Origin: Aphis gossypii
Taxonomy: Eukaryota > Arthropoda > Insecta > Hemiptera > Aphididae
DNA: 64,000 nucleotides
Reading direction: 5' to 3'
Assembly (NCBI RefSeq): GCF_020184175.1
Contig: NC_065532.1
Coordinates: forward strand, 19,034,001-19,098,000
The position numbers and the translations under genes were made by a program. Under the pieces are notes generated by a model. The model made no database searches and was not told the DNA's origin. It saw only the letters and a program-made list of their open reading frames with translations. This document shows, piece by piece, positions 1 through 12,038 of this stretch. Each line of letters opens with the position of its first letter. Position 1 is the first letter of the stretch.

Positions 1-181
1 AATTTGAATTGAATGGTTGGGGAAAATAACATTTGTAATACACATAATTTAAATTAAAATTAATCTACTTATACTGATTTGTAAGTAGATTAATTACATT
101 GAGCCTTGAAGACAACTAGAAATAAATCACTAAAGATAAGTCGTCAAGTATGATTTACTTTTTTCTTTGACTTTTACTCAC

Positions 182-388
182 TGGTTTTGGCTTGGATACT
201 TTCACGGAATCAATAGGGAGAGTAGATTCTGTAGACGATTCTTTGGACTTTTTTTGATTCTCTAGGCCATCGAGTTTTTGTTTTTCCAACGCTGCCTTTT
301 TCCTTTCCTGTTTAGCCGCTCGCTTAGCTTTACGCTCGGCCTCCACCTCTTCCCTAGTCTTCTCTTCAATTGGAGGTTTATCCATCAT
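182..388 (-). CDS. First coding exon of a gene running off the left edge, possibly eIF2B delta subunit
   Basis: The minus-strand reading frame opens with two adjacent ATGs (388 and 385) and gives 69 codons. It then meets a strong donor, CCA|GTGAGT, at 182/181, in phase 0. The frame could continue to a stop at 155, but the consensus donor makes an exon more likely, with the rest of the gene to the left of position 1. The peptide is very charged: a Lys/Arg/Glu/Ala helix at about residues 9-40 containing KTREEVEAERKAKRAAKQ, then a Ser/Thr/Lys linker. Translation initiation factor eIF2B subunit delta, part of the guanine-nucleotide exchange factor for eIF2, has a similar basic N-terminal extension with an AERRAKQ-type stretch ahead of its conserved domain. 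The conserved domain is not in view, so the identity is tentative and another charged cytoplasmic protein is possible. TTG at 403 could extend the frame but is not a normal eukaryotic start. Confidence 0.4.
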
Positions 389-403
389 AACATTTATAAC
401 CAA

Positions 404-2474
404 TATAATTTTGTTTTGTACATGTAAGTTGAAACTTACAACTCGGAAAGTGTTTAAGTTGAATTGTTAGAATTGTTTGAAAAAATAAAAAGTCGAAAGA
501 TATTATTATCTAATATCTTAAATTAATGTGATAGCGCCTGTGGCGTGTTTCAAGGAGAATGTATGTACCTTACTATAAATTTCCTTGGAAGTGGATTTTT
601 TATGTGCTACCTATTTTTAAGTTTTTAAGTAGAAATTAAATTTTATTTATTCTGTGTTTTAGCAAGTAGCGGTTCTAGGTATTAGTTTTAGGTATTCACC
701 ATTATTTTGCAATAATTTTCTTAGTAATTTTTTTTTTATTCTTGTGAATAGTACCTTTGTGACTTATGTAGTAACTAGTAACTACCAAAATATTAATTAG
801 GTAATAATATTAGTACCTACTTATAGTACTTAGAGAAAGACGTACCTATAGAATTAATAGAATTTAAAATTTATTTATTGTCGTTCATAATGAATTATCG
901 TAAAATGTTGATATCTTTTGTAAAAGGACTATAAAAATGGAAAAAGTTTCAGAGAGTAGATAACAGTTGTAATGTGCCTAGGTAGCAAGTGTGCAGGTAC
1001 AGTTATAATAGGTGTTAATTATTTTGAAGTATTGAATACCAACGTTTTTGTGCTATAGACAATGGTATAACCTAAGTACACCAATGTCCAATATAATATG
1101 TACTGATGTGGTGATTTGCTAAATTTTAATTCATAATAATTCTGAACACAGACAGACTTGTAGAGATTAATATTTTATTACTTTAATAATCTATATTTAT
1201 TGTATGGCGTGGAACAGTGTAAATAGGTTTATGATGAAAATAGGCAATTAGCTTAAAATTAATCTAAATATTTTAAAAACTGCCACTTTGTATTTAAAAT
1301 ATATCAGTACAACAACTATAAAAGTTTCATAAAAGTTTCAAGTACTTGTGAATAATATTTTTAATTTTACAACAAAATTACTAAAATGATAATTTTTCAT
1401 TTAAATATCTAATTTTGTCCAAATATGAACTTAAAATGTCCATAAACAAAAGTTGTGTTTATATACAATATACATGCAGGTATTTTTAAGAATTATTGGT
1501 TATATTATGAACTACTAATATTTCACCTTTAATTAAATTTTCAGTCCTTAGCTATAAAAATAACATTTTAAAATTGTTTAAATACAAGTTATTTGCAAAT
1601 TACTTTGATTTCGATGAATTTTGTTCAACATATATACTTAGACTGCTTTTTAAAAAATATACTACTAATATTATTATGTCAGAGTTCTGTATTAAATTCT
1701 CAAGCTTTTTGGCCAAACATTTTTTTTTTTTTGAGATTTATAGAAAAAAATTTTAAAATTAAAAATATTATCAAAACTAATCAAATAAAAATAATGACTG
1801 ATGATTATTGTTTAACAATGTATAATATAGTAGAAATTTTTTATAATGACGTTCAAGGGACCTAGGAAAATAGGTCATATTAATCATTTGTCATTATAAC
1901 CAAAATGATGAAAAAAAAAAAATTGTAACTTGAATACATATAGAAAAAAAAGTAAAGATAAAAACGTTTAAATTATTATTTTAGAATAAAATAATTTACA
2001 TTGTGTTAAAAAATCTGTTATTTTTAGATTGAATTGTATAAAAATTACACTATTTTTTTTTAGATCTTTAAAATTTGTTTTTGGACTAAATTTTTCCAAT
2101 ATAACCAAAAATAACAGTCATAACATCTGTATAATCATTAAACAGACGTCATAATAATCGAACCAAATTAGTAGGTATATTCTATATAAGAGTTTTGCAG
2201 GGACTTTCAATCTAAGGTCATTACACTCAATATTATTACTTTCAGCCGTTATCATTATAAACGCTTTCTACTATAGTTTTATTTCTTTCAAAACAATAAT
2301 TTCCTCTACAGAGGTTCAGAAAGGCTTCTAATTGTACATAATAGAATAATATTGTCTAACATTCAATTACTTATATTTTTCAGTAAAAATAAAAATATAT
2401 TTACATTTAAATACATATTACATAGGTATTTATACAAACTATAATCACCATAATATTTAGAAACTTATCTGTTT
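404..2474. other. AT-rich intergenic stretch without a recognisable gene
   Basis: This separates the head of the left-edge minus-strand gene from the 3' end of the C1orf43 homologue. It should therefore contain the promoter and 5' UTR of the left-edge gene, close to 404-600. Only short chance frames rich in Phe, Ile, Asn and Lys are open here. I saw no transposon ends, RNA gene or strong inverted repeat, only long A and T runs such as the one near 1910-1922. Confidence 0.6.
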
Positions 2475-2480
2475 TTTATT
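2475..2480 (-). terminator. Polyadenylation signal of the C1orf43 homologue
   Basis: The minus strand reads AATAAA 63 nt past the stop codon at 2543, the first canonical signal downstream of the last exon. Use of this site is inferred. Confidence 0.5.
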
Positions 2481-2542
2481 AATGTTAACTGAGTACAATA
2501 AAAAATAATTTAACTCTAATTAATTTATAATAAAATTACTTT

Positions 2543-5039
2543 TCATACAACTTTTAAACGATTTGAATCTCTGTCTTTTGTTCTAAGACTATCATTTGTA
2601 CCAGTTCGCATATTATTATTACGAGTTGGAGTTTTATTGGGACTATTTTTTCGACTTTCACCAGAATATGATTTCAATAATTTGGCACTGTAATAATTTA
2701 AAAAATAAATATTATATATTATACATATAAACATTGAGTTAACCATTAAAATACATGTTAAAAGAGCCCAGTGTCAGATTTTAAAATTTTCCGCAATTCT
2801 ATAAAATTTGAAAATAAAATATTGTATTTTAGTTACTACCTCAATTATAATACTTTTCTACTAATTTACTACCCGATATCTATTTAAGGAAGGTTTATAT
2901 CAAAAAAAAAAATGACTTCACGGGAATAATTCTCAGGCCTTGTAGAATTGTTGGATTTTGGTAACTATATTTTTATTTGAAAGAAGAAGACTTCCTACAG
3001 GCTGCATCGAACTCCGATTTTTATTTTATTCAAAATAATAGTAAAAATATAATTTATACGAAATTGCTTAAAATTATATTATTTTTGAAGACAGATTACA
3101 AAATTTGAGATTAAAATATTGAGAAACTGAGATTGATGCAGCCTGTAGAATTTACCCTCTATTAGTTAAAAAAAAAAATGATCAAGCTTAGTTGATTCTA
3201 CAGAACAGGATCCCTATTCCCATAGAGTGTATTTTTATGTATAAAATCGCATTGGCACCGGTCGCCTTAATGTATATATAAGGTATATAATACATATATC
3301 TTTACTATATAATGACTGAGTGAATATTCTATACTTGAATTTTAGAGTAATAGTTTTTATTTTAAAATGTATTAAAAATAAATTTATCACTGAGTTACTC
3401 ACATATCTATTAATTTTTTCATTAGTCTTATGAATGATTGGTATTCTTCTTCCAAAAATTCATTTGGATCATAACGAGCGTGTTCATAGAGATCACAGAA
3501 TTGATGAACAATGTGCTGTCCACTGCCATCCAAAAGTACTGCTAATGTATTTAGTAAAAATGAACGAATGTTTTCACTTGGATGACGAGTCAATGTTTTA
3601 TCTTGTTTGGTGATTTCACGTTCTAAAAGTATATACTGTTTTAATTTTACGAAATATTTATTAATATCATATTGCATTGACTATGAATTGATTCAAAATA
3701 ACTGAATCGATACTTTAATTAATAAACTATGTGTATTATAATTGGTTTTTTTTTTTTATTAGTGTCTATGTTTTTTAAATTCATAGTAAATAAAAATGCT
3801 AAATTTATCAATCAACCAATAAAAATTTAATTAGGTTCAACATGGATTGAAAAGATATCAGTCTATCGAGTTTAAGAATTTTTAATGTTAGATTACATCT
3901 ACAGCTACTGTACGGTTTAAATAACTCAAATCAATTATATTTTCTACAAATGCTTGTCTTACTTTATCACAAAAAAAGAAAAAAAATACAACCAAACACT
4001 CAAAACCGGCCCATATTTTGAACAGTCCACTGAGTTTTACTCAGTAACTCGCCAGACCAATCCGGTCTTGATTAGGTTCATATAATTTTATCAAATCTTG
4101 GAATTAAATAAATATTAAAAATGTCTAGACCGCATCTATACAGATCCTATCATATTTCTAATAAATCTTATTTTGTATTAGATTTAATTAGATCCAAGTC
4201 ATACACAGTATACCTACTATTTATCAATTATGTAACTAGTTTTATTTCCATATTATACTACCTAACTTTTTGACATCATCAACTGCTTTCATACGGTAAT
4301 GGTGTGAGAGCAATGGTTTGTCATTGGATTCAGTTGGTGGTAATATATACTTTGAACGGTCATCGTCTTGATCTACTGTCAATAATTTTGGTTCAAAAGC
4401 AATTTTTGGAACCACTTCAATTCTTCGTTCAATTTCTCTTTTTAGTGTCTAACAAAAAATAAATATTTTAGTATGTTACTTTAAGAATAATTTTAATATG
4501 CAATTATTACTATAGGCATTATGCTATTAATTTATCATCACTATTTTTATTTTAAATTATTAAATGATATGGTGTAGAGTTCTACATTACATATTTCAAT
4601 TTTAATAAAAAACGGATTCTATGATTTAATATCGAACATTTTTACTAAGCATATAATTTTATAAGTAATATTTTCAGTATATTATTCGTATATTGTGTAT
4701 ATACCAATCAAATTTTATATCTGATTGCATATCAATTAAAAAAAAAAACAACAATAGCAAAGTAACACAAAGTAAGTTATGGTGAATTATTTAGGATTAA
4801 TATTTTGGATAAAATATAATTGAGTAGTATAGTTTTTAAAACTATTATGCATAGAAAGATTGTAGAATTTTAATCTTTACTTTTTTCCCATCGTGTCCAA
4901 TCGGCACATGCGGACCTCTCCTCGATCGCAAAGCGAATCTCATGATCTGCCTTTTGGCAAATATAAACAGCAATATAAATGTCAATATACCACCAGCTAT
5001 AAATATCACCACAGTGACGCCAGAGAGCTGTTGAGCCAT
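2543..5039 (-). CDS. C1orf43: C1orf43/NICE-3 homologue, single-pass membrane protein
   Basis: Four minus-strand exons join in phase: 5039-4881, 4448-4262, 3622-3403 and 2687-2543. They total 711 bp and encode 236 residues; human C1orf43 has 253. Every intron is GT-AG. The first exon carries a hydrophobic segment at about residues 7-28, which is the predicted membrane anchor, directly followed by the family hallmark FAKRQIMRF and RSRRGPHVPIGH. Exon 2 has the acidic stretch and the conserved YRMKA motif. Exon 3 corresponds to the conserved helical part (NIRSFLLN, then YEHARYDPNEF). The last exon is a basic, Ser/Thr/Asn-rich tail, probably disordered. The end of exon 2 was fixed by phase: using GTTAGG instead of GTAGTA creates a stop in exon 3. 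The human protein has been linked to Golgi and mitochondrial integrity and phagocytosis; the biochemical role is unknown. The gene is head-to-head with PSMB3, about 1.8 kb between start codons. Identification is from recognised motifs, not a database search. Confidence 0.9.
2920..3221. repeat. Foldback element in intron 3 of the C1orf43 homologue
   Basis: Two nested inverted-repeat pairs lie in the intron. The inner arms CTACAGGCTGCATC (2995-3008) and GATGCAGCCTGTAG (3135-3148) are perfect 14-bp complements. Outer arms at about 2921-2950 and 3194-3220 match imperfectly, sharing GGGAATA and TGTAGAAT. No open frame lies between, so a small non-autonomous DNA transposon (MITE) is likely. No clear target-site duplication was seen. 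Confidence 0.55.
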
Positions 5040-6862
5040 TGCCCACTTGTTTAAAAGAATAAAATTACGCGGAAAACATTAATATTAACCCAAGTACGTC
5101 TCAAAGTCGTGTTGATCTATGTACATTTTTAAGTAATTTGTTAACTTTTTAACTTGTAATTGAAAGTTGTCATTTGTATAATTGAATTTTGTAACATTAG
5201 GAATAAAATGCCTGAGAAGACTGAAGCCTGAAGGATAAGGAAATTATTTCCGTAAAATTTTTTCTGTGATAATATATCTTACAATTTTTTATCACTTCTG
5301 ATAGTAAAAACATGATTACCAGTATAATTCAATAATTGTACACAGGGGCGGATTTATGTATAAATGTATATTATATGTATATAGTGGTGTTCTTATTTTG
5401 GAGTTTTTTTTTAACTCTTTTTTAATAGGTAGGATCTAATGACTAATAACTCAACATTTTGGATCAAATGTTGAAATGTCTTCATATTTTAGCATCCTGA
5501 TAATATATACAATGATATATAATATAATAATATATCTCCCTTATTATTTATGATGTTCATTACATTTACAGAGTAGGTATTTCGTTTCTGTAAATATTCT
5601 TTTTCTCCGATGACTTAAAAATATACTTGATAGTACATTCCATAGAAATATAGAATATTGTGAGAAATTATAAGATGATTTTACCCATTCTTCAAATTAG
5701 TGTATTGATAATCTTTACAAAATAATTTTGATTAATTACTTGACTACCTACACATAAAAACTATTTATGTATAATTATTCTATTGATATTTTATTTATTA
5801 CTTTATAGATTTGGTCATACTTTTGTCTGCTGATCTTTCTTTTTCATAACATAATTATTTATTTATGACAGTAAGCCACATTATTAGAAAACTATATGCT
5901 ATTGAATTAAAATTTTTCTTATATTCATTTTATTATTATATTATGTAAGAATTTAAAGAATTAATACTTATTTATTTAAATATTATTTATTTTATTGTGT
6001 GACTTTATACAATCATACTATCATAGAACATTATGTTTTATAATTTTTAACTTCTACACTCAAATTTGAAATTAATATTGTAAATTTGTAAACTAATTAT
6101 AAATTCCCTAATCCCACTATAAGCTTTTACTTAAAGGAATTAAGTATCAAGTAATAAATGTAATTAAACATTAAGAATTATGGAATATATTAATTGTTAA
6201 GTAATCGTACGAATGTTTTATTATTATTTGAATAATAATAAAATTTTTAATAAATATTATTGAAGATGACAATATTATGATTGTATAATTGCACTACAAT
6301 GCATTAAGTTAAAATAATATTAATAATTGGAACATAATTTATTGTCGAATGTTAAGTGTTTTTGTTAGTAAAGGGCTTTTTTCCTGATAATCGTGGACGG
6401 TGATGGGTCAATTGTCAATTCATGACAATGTTATTTTCTTCACTAAGTATTTATACATTATATTATATATTTATATACGACAAATATAAATCTTTGGATT
6501 TAGCATTTAACAATATTTTTTGTGTGCAACCATCTGAAAATATTCTTTATGGTTCCTACTTACGCTAATAATTTTAAATGATAAATTCAAAATTGTGAGA
6601 AAATATTTTAAATTATAGCAACATCCTATTGAGCTGTCCATTTCTTTATTCTCTTTGGAAACCATTAAGCATATTTACGCTACCAGTCTGTGGGTAAGAA
6701 AACAACCGTGTTCTTGAATTTGATAAGTAAATATTATAACCTGATAAATGATAATGAATTAGCACTTTTTATTGTTTAGATTTTTTTAAAAGTTCAAACT
6801 GTTGTAAGAATTAAGAATTTTTAAGACTTTAAAGTGCACAGTTTCATAAACTTTCTTTCAAA
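5040..6862. promoter_or_regulatory. Divergent intergenic region between the C1orf43 homologue and PSMB3
   Basis: About 1.8 kb separates the two divergent start codons, so the promoters and 5' UTRs of both genes should lie here. It is strongly AT-rich. I could pick out no TATA box or initiator with confidence because TATA-like strings are everywhere. A fragment reading CACAGGGGCGGATTTATG near 5341 resembles one end of a hAT-type short element, but no partner end was found. No other gene is visible. Confidence 0.5.
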
Positions 6863-9800
6863 ATGGTAAAGTATTAATTGTTCATATATTAAACGAATTG
6901 CATTGTTATTAATAATTATGTGTTTCAATACTATATTATATCTGTATGTATTAGGAAAGTATTTTAATATTCAATGAACAGCAAGTTATAATTTAAAGTA
7001 TTCATTATTGTAATTATAAAGTTGCAATAGTAAATAATAATTATCTGAATACTTCGGAAGTTGTTAGGATTGTTAGGTATTTTTTAATGGATAGTAATTA
7101 AAATAATAACAATAACTATCCATTTTTAAACATTATTTTTTTTTTAATAATATAAATTATATTTTATTAAAAATGTGGTTAATACTTCTAAAATATTTTG
7201 TTGGGCCAAAGTTTTCATCTCAATTGGTGTATTATGAGTCATTTTTTATGATCTTTTATCACAGATTATAAATATTTTTTAAAATCATCCTAATGCCACA
7301 TAAATTTAACTATAACTACAACTATAACTTTAAATATATAAGAAATCAGTATATAATTCTTTAAGTCAGTATTATTTATATCATAAATTGTTTTATTTAA
7401 CTATTCTTTAGAAAAAGGTAAGCTTAGTGTTTACGACAATAAGCATGTCATGAGTTTATAAAAATACAATTTTTATTCATAATTTTGGTTTATTTAAATG
7501 TGTAAATTGTATACTTATTTTTTAATTATAGAGTATCATGGACTATAATGGTGGTGCCTTAATTGGTATGAAAGGCAAAGACTGTGTTGCCATTGCGACG
7601 GATAAGCGATTCGGTATACAAGCCCAAACAGTGTCTCTTGATTTCACAGTAAGTTGTTTTATTTTATTTATGTATAATTATTGTGTATTATCACTAGGGT
7701 TCTGAAATTATAGGAGCTAATAAAAATCACAAAAAAAAAAAAAAAATTATTGAATATGCTAGGAAATATATTTAATATGCACAAAATCAAATGTAAAATA
7801 TAGAGGAAAACTGGTAGGTATTTTGACATCGTATTTATCTGAAAAAATAGGTGAAAAATATGTCAAATCTTAATTTTGTACTACAAATTTGCTAATAAAT
7901 ACACCATTTACAATAAGTTGATAATTTATCGACATAAAGATAGTATTTCAGTATATTCACATGATAGAGATTAAAATAAATGTGCATTGCATAATTGTTG
8001 TTTAATTAATAGTCAATCTTGACAATGACAATAATTACCTACACTTAATAATATTGAGTTTTATATTTAATACCATTAAAAATATATATGTTAAGAAAGA
8101 GAGCAATTAAACTTTTTTAGTTAATATGCATATGAAAATCAATGAAATATATACTTTTTCCCTAAAATTGACAAAATATGTAACTTCATTTTCAATTTTT
8201 ATACTCTATTTTATTAAGTTTGGAAGATTTTGCTTGGTCTGCTATATATTAAGAACATATTGAACAATATACCACTTCTACAACTTTTGTGTTCTAATTA
8301 TCACCTATATTTAATTGTTTTTATTTTGATTTATAGAAAGTATTTCAAATAAATCCTCATACATATATGGGATTTCCTGGTTTAGCTACAGATATATTTA
8401 CTGTATATGAGAAAATAATGTTCAGGAAAAGGTTATACGAGTTAAAAGAAAATCGTAAGATTTCTCCTAAAGCATTAGCGTCTATGGTCTCCAATTTGTT
8501 GTATGAAAACAGGTATGTAATATTTAAATAAGATTAATTAATTCTAAGCTTATATTTTGTATATATTATTATTATGATCTCCTTAATCCTTGGAGATGGC
8601 TAGCACACACTAATTCCTATACAACTTAATAATTTAAAATTATAATATTATTTTAGGGGTGTCTCTTTAAAATGATTCGGTATCAACTATATTTGTATTA
8701 ATTAAATTACACCAAAAAAAAAAAAAAAAAATTATGCTTAACTTATTTGTCTATCACCAATTACATGATAATGTTAAATTATATCTAGCCAGGTTAGGTT
8801 GGATCAAGCAATGTGAAGTCAGTCAATATGAAAACAGTTAGGCTCCATGTAATGATGCAAAAAATGGTTAGGTTGTCAGTTTATTCTTTCTACTTTATAT
8901 AAAAGTATTTAGTTGTATATTCATATTTTATACTATATAAAATTATGAATGCAGCATTGCATATAAATATGTAGGTAGGCAAATTCAACTGAAGCTATTT
9001 TTAATCAAAATATATTTATATCTTTTTTCATTATAGTTTAATATGTTAAATGATTTTATTTTTTTATTACTCAGAAACATCTGTGTGAGTGATTATCATA
9101 ATTTATTTATCTGTTGTGGTGGCTTTAAAGTTTAAATGCTATGTTTAGTAAAGACAGGTATATTGCATTCCTATGTTTAATATCAATGTCTAATGACTAT
9201 TCACAACCTACTATAAAATCTGTTAATTTCTATAAAATAACTTACTTTTAAGGCATATTTGCAGAGAATAAAAATTGAGCCTTCTTTCAATTTATGTTTT
9301 TTATAAAAAAATTGCCAACATTTTTTTAGCGTGATGCCTTTAAAGCAGTTTACTTCTCATTGGTGAGGTCGCACCTTGAATATGCTTCACTTGTTTGGTT
9401 TAATAATTCTATAATTTAGACACAATGTAAAATATATTTTTTAAGATATTTATCTTTTAAATGGAATTTGAAATAAAACTATTTGAGTTATTATAAAGTT
9501 TCAGGTTTTGTCACTATTTACACTATAATATAGAAGGAATGTCCAAAATTTCATATTTTTATTTAAATTCATTGTTGGTAATATTGATTAATCTTCAATA
9601 AATGTTTTAATAGTGGTAAACTAATAAAGATTTTTTAAGTATGATCATGTTAAAATATTTAAATCACATTTTTTTAGATCAAAAAATAAAATTTTTAAAT
9701 GTATAATTTAATTTGTTATAGCATAATATGTTAACCTTTACAGTCATTAAATAGATTTGTATCCACATTAAAGATTATTATTATTTTAAATAAATATTTA

Positions 9801-10789
9801 TTTTTATGATAATTAATAACTTATTTGACATTTCATATCGACTCAGAGGCGTAATATAAATCGGAGTCCCTGGAGCAGTATAAAATAAGTGTTGGTCCCC
9901 CATCTATTTATGTTACCAAAATAAAGTTAAATGTAATTTTTTGATTTATTTTGCATTGTCTACATTTTTAATTTTTTTCCTGTTATTAATTTAAAAATTC
10001 AGCTTAGTTCATACTCTTATATGAAATATGATAAATTTTGCACTTTTTTTTAGTTCCCATGACATAAATTTTAAAATAAAATTAAAATTTTTGTTGATAC
10101 AAATTGTATTTAAGAAGGTTGAGACTCCTCCAAGTTCAGCGCCCCGGGGAATTACCGTGTCTTGTTATCCTGTAATTACACCAATTGATATAAAAGTCTA
10201 TTAAAATTGTTTTTATTCAGGTTTTCAACATTTATTTAATTTAGAGTTAATTTTTTATAATTATTATTATTTTTTTTTTAGTTAAATCTTTTTTAATAAT
10301 GTTTAACAAATAATTTATATTTTATACATTATTTACACTGTATACATTTTTATTAATCATTTTGTTTTGTACTTATAGATTTTCACCATTTTTCGTTGAG
10401 CCGATGATTGTTGCTTTGGATGAAGTGACATTAGAACCATATATGTGTGATATGGATTTAATTGGTTGTGTAAATAAGTCTGATAACTTTGTGGTTGGAG
10501 GTACTAGTTCAAGCCAATTATATGGTCTTTGTGAAGCTCTTTGGGAGCCTGATATGGAAGAGGATCAACTATTTGAAACTATTTCGCAAGCTTTAGTTAG
10601 TGCTTGCAATCGTGACGCAATTTCTGGTTGGGGTGCAAAAGTTTACATTATGTGAGTAAAATTATTTTGTTTGAAAGAGTATAATGATTTTTTATTCAAA
10701 TATCTTAACAAGTAATATAACATCATTTTTTGTATTTCAGTAAAAAAGACAAGATAATTGTGCGTGATATCAAGACGCGAATGGATTAG
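6863..10789 (+). CDS. PSMB3: Proteasome subunit beta type-3 (PSMB3, 20S core)
   Basis: Five exons join in phase: 6863-6865, 7532-7648, 8337-8512, 10379-10651 and 10741-10789. They total 618 bp and encode 205 residues, the same as the human protein. The first coding exon is the bare ATG followed by GTAAAG; the second starts with SIMDYNGGALIGMKGK, matching the family start. Further landmarks are DKRFGIQAQ, GFPGLATD, LYELKENR, DLIGC, LFETISQA and the terminal RMD. Beta-3 is a structural, non-catalytic subunit of the beta rings of the 20S proteasome, which degrades ubiquitin-tagged proteins in cytosol and nucleus. It lacks the Thr-1 active site and is not made with a propeptide, as seen here. Introns run up to 1.9 kb and contain a reverse-transcriptase scrap. 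All introns are GT-AG. Identification by motif and full-length collinearity is very firm. Confidence 0.97.
9333..9416 (+). pseudogene. Non-LTR reverse transcriptase fragment in PSMB3 intron 3
   Basis: The plus strand encodes a 28-residue scrap ending at a TAG, containing SLVRSHLEYASLVW. That is the motif of the segment after the YADD box in jockey/CR1-type non-LTR reverse transcriptases. Nothing coding continues on either side, so it is a dead fragment. It shares no unique sequence with the RT remnant 2 kb downstream. Confidence 0.6.
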
Positions 10790-10896
10790 ATGTTGGAACA
10801 TCTAGCAATTATAATTTGTGTATATTTTTTCATGATTAATACAAATATTGTTTTATTCATACAAAAAATTATAAATGGGATAAAAACAAGATTTAT

Positions 10897-10902
10897 AATA
10901 AA
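10897..10902 (+). terminator. Polyadenylation signal of PSMB3
   Basis: AATAAA lies 107 nt past the PSMB3 stop; a second overlapping AATAAA follows within 5 nt. A T-rich stretch at about 10918-10929 could be the downstream element. Confidence 0.55.
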
Positions 10903-11448
10903 ATAAAATAATATATATATTTTTTTTTTGTAATTTGAGTACCTATATTAAATATTAGAATAATTTTGAAACTATTTTAAACTCAAGAAACATTTTCTCT
11001 TATATAGTTAGTTTGTTTTTTGCAGTTTAAAATGTATTGTTTGTAGAAACTACACTTTTTCTTAAATTATCATTTTTTTTAAACTTAATAACTTAAAAAT
11101 ATTTTGATTATTTAAAAGTTTGGGAACCGTAATATTTATCTTACTTATTAACAGTATCTCGTTTATTATGAAAATTACGTTTTCCTATTTTTTTTTACTG
11201 ATTATTTAAAAATTTACTTTTGTATTTCTTCAATGATTGACTATTTAATTTTCAATGAGAACATTTTATCTAATTGGTGTCGGCCTTAAATACTAATAAG
11301 TGTCATTCAATGTGTTTATACAGGTCTCTTGAGCATATACAATTTACTTATTGTATAAATATTAAATAATAAACTCAATTCAGTTTCATCCATAAGAGAC
11401 CTAGGTATAATTCACAATTTTTAATTTTCAGGATCATATTGAATGCGT

Positions 11449-11981
11449 GGTAAAAAATCACTACAAGTATTAGGCTTTGGTAAATGTCACTCATCCGATT
11501 TTAAAAATTTGGAATCTTATAAATTAATAATTTTATTGCACAATGATTTGACCTTTCTAAGATATGGATCATTTTCAGATTTGGAGTCCTTATACTAAAT
11601 CTAATATTAATTGTATTGAAAGAGTTCAAAATCGTTTTTAAAGTTTATAGCTTTTAAATTTAATATTATTATCGACCACTGACCAGCATGATTACACCAA
11701 TAAGATTCCATCTTAACCTCCTTACTTTAGCTACTAGACGTGAACTAGCAGATATTTATAAATTAATCAATAACAAAATTGATTCTCCTTTTCGACCTAA
11801 TTTATTAAAATGCATCTCGTTCAACGTTTCAGCTTATAATAACCTTACCACCTTCATGCTCTATTTATCATCACACAGCACAAACTATTTAACATATTCA
11901 GATTCTCCAATTCCAAAAGCAATGTTTCTGTATAATAAACTTTCTGGAGTTCAATTTTTTCTTTACTCCATTAAAGCATGA
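11449..11981 (+). pseudogene. Decayed C-terminal part of a non-LTR retrotransposon polymerase
   Basis: Three plus-strand pieces in shifting frames read like the end of a jockey-type ORF2. The first (from 11449) has LQVLGFGKCHSSDFKN. The second (from about 11576) has IWSPYTKSNINCIERVQNRF. The third (11688-11981) has LLTLATRRELADIYKLINNK and later PIPKAMFLYNKLSG. The order and spacing match the region downstream of the RT domain. At least one frameshift (near 11580) and stops near 11641 separate the pieces, so the element is dead. The N-terminal endonuclease and RT core are absent. The poly-A end is not obvious because a DNA transposon begins 57 bp further on. Confidence 0.75.
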
Positions 11982-12038
11982 ATCATACAATATACTTTAA
12001 TACCTTGTAATGTTTGATATATTTGTTTATAATCTATA

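Noticed and set aside
1574..1865. Overlapping 60- and 90-codon frames
   Set aside because: Composition is Phe/Ile/Asn/Lys-rich like random AT-rich DNA, and two frames overlap without a plausible start context.
4256..4270. Alternative donor GTTAGG for exon 2 of the C1orf43 homologue
   Set aside because: Using it leaves two bases and gives an in-frame stop at the beginning of exon 3; GTAGTA restores the frame and the conserved sequence.
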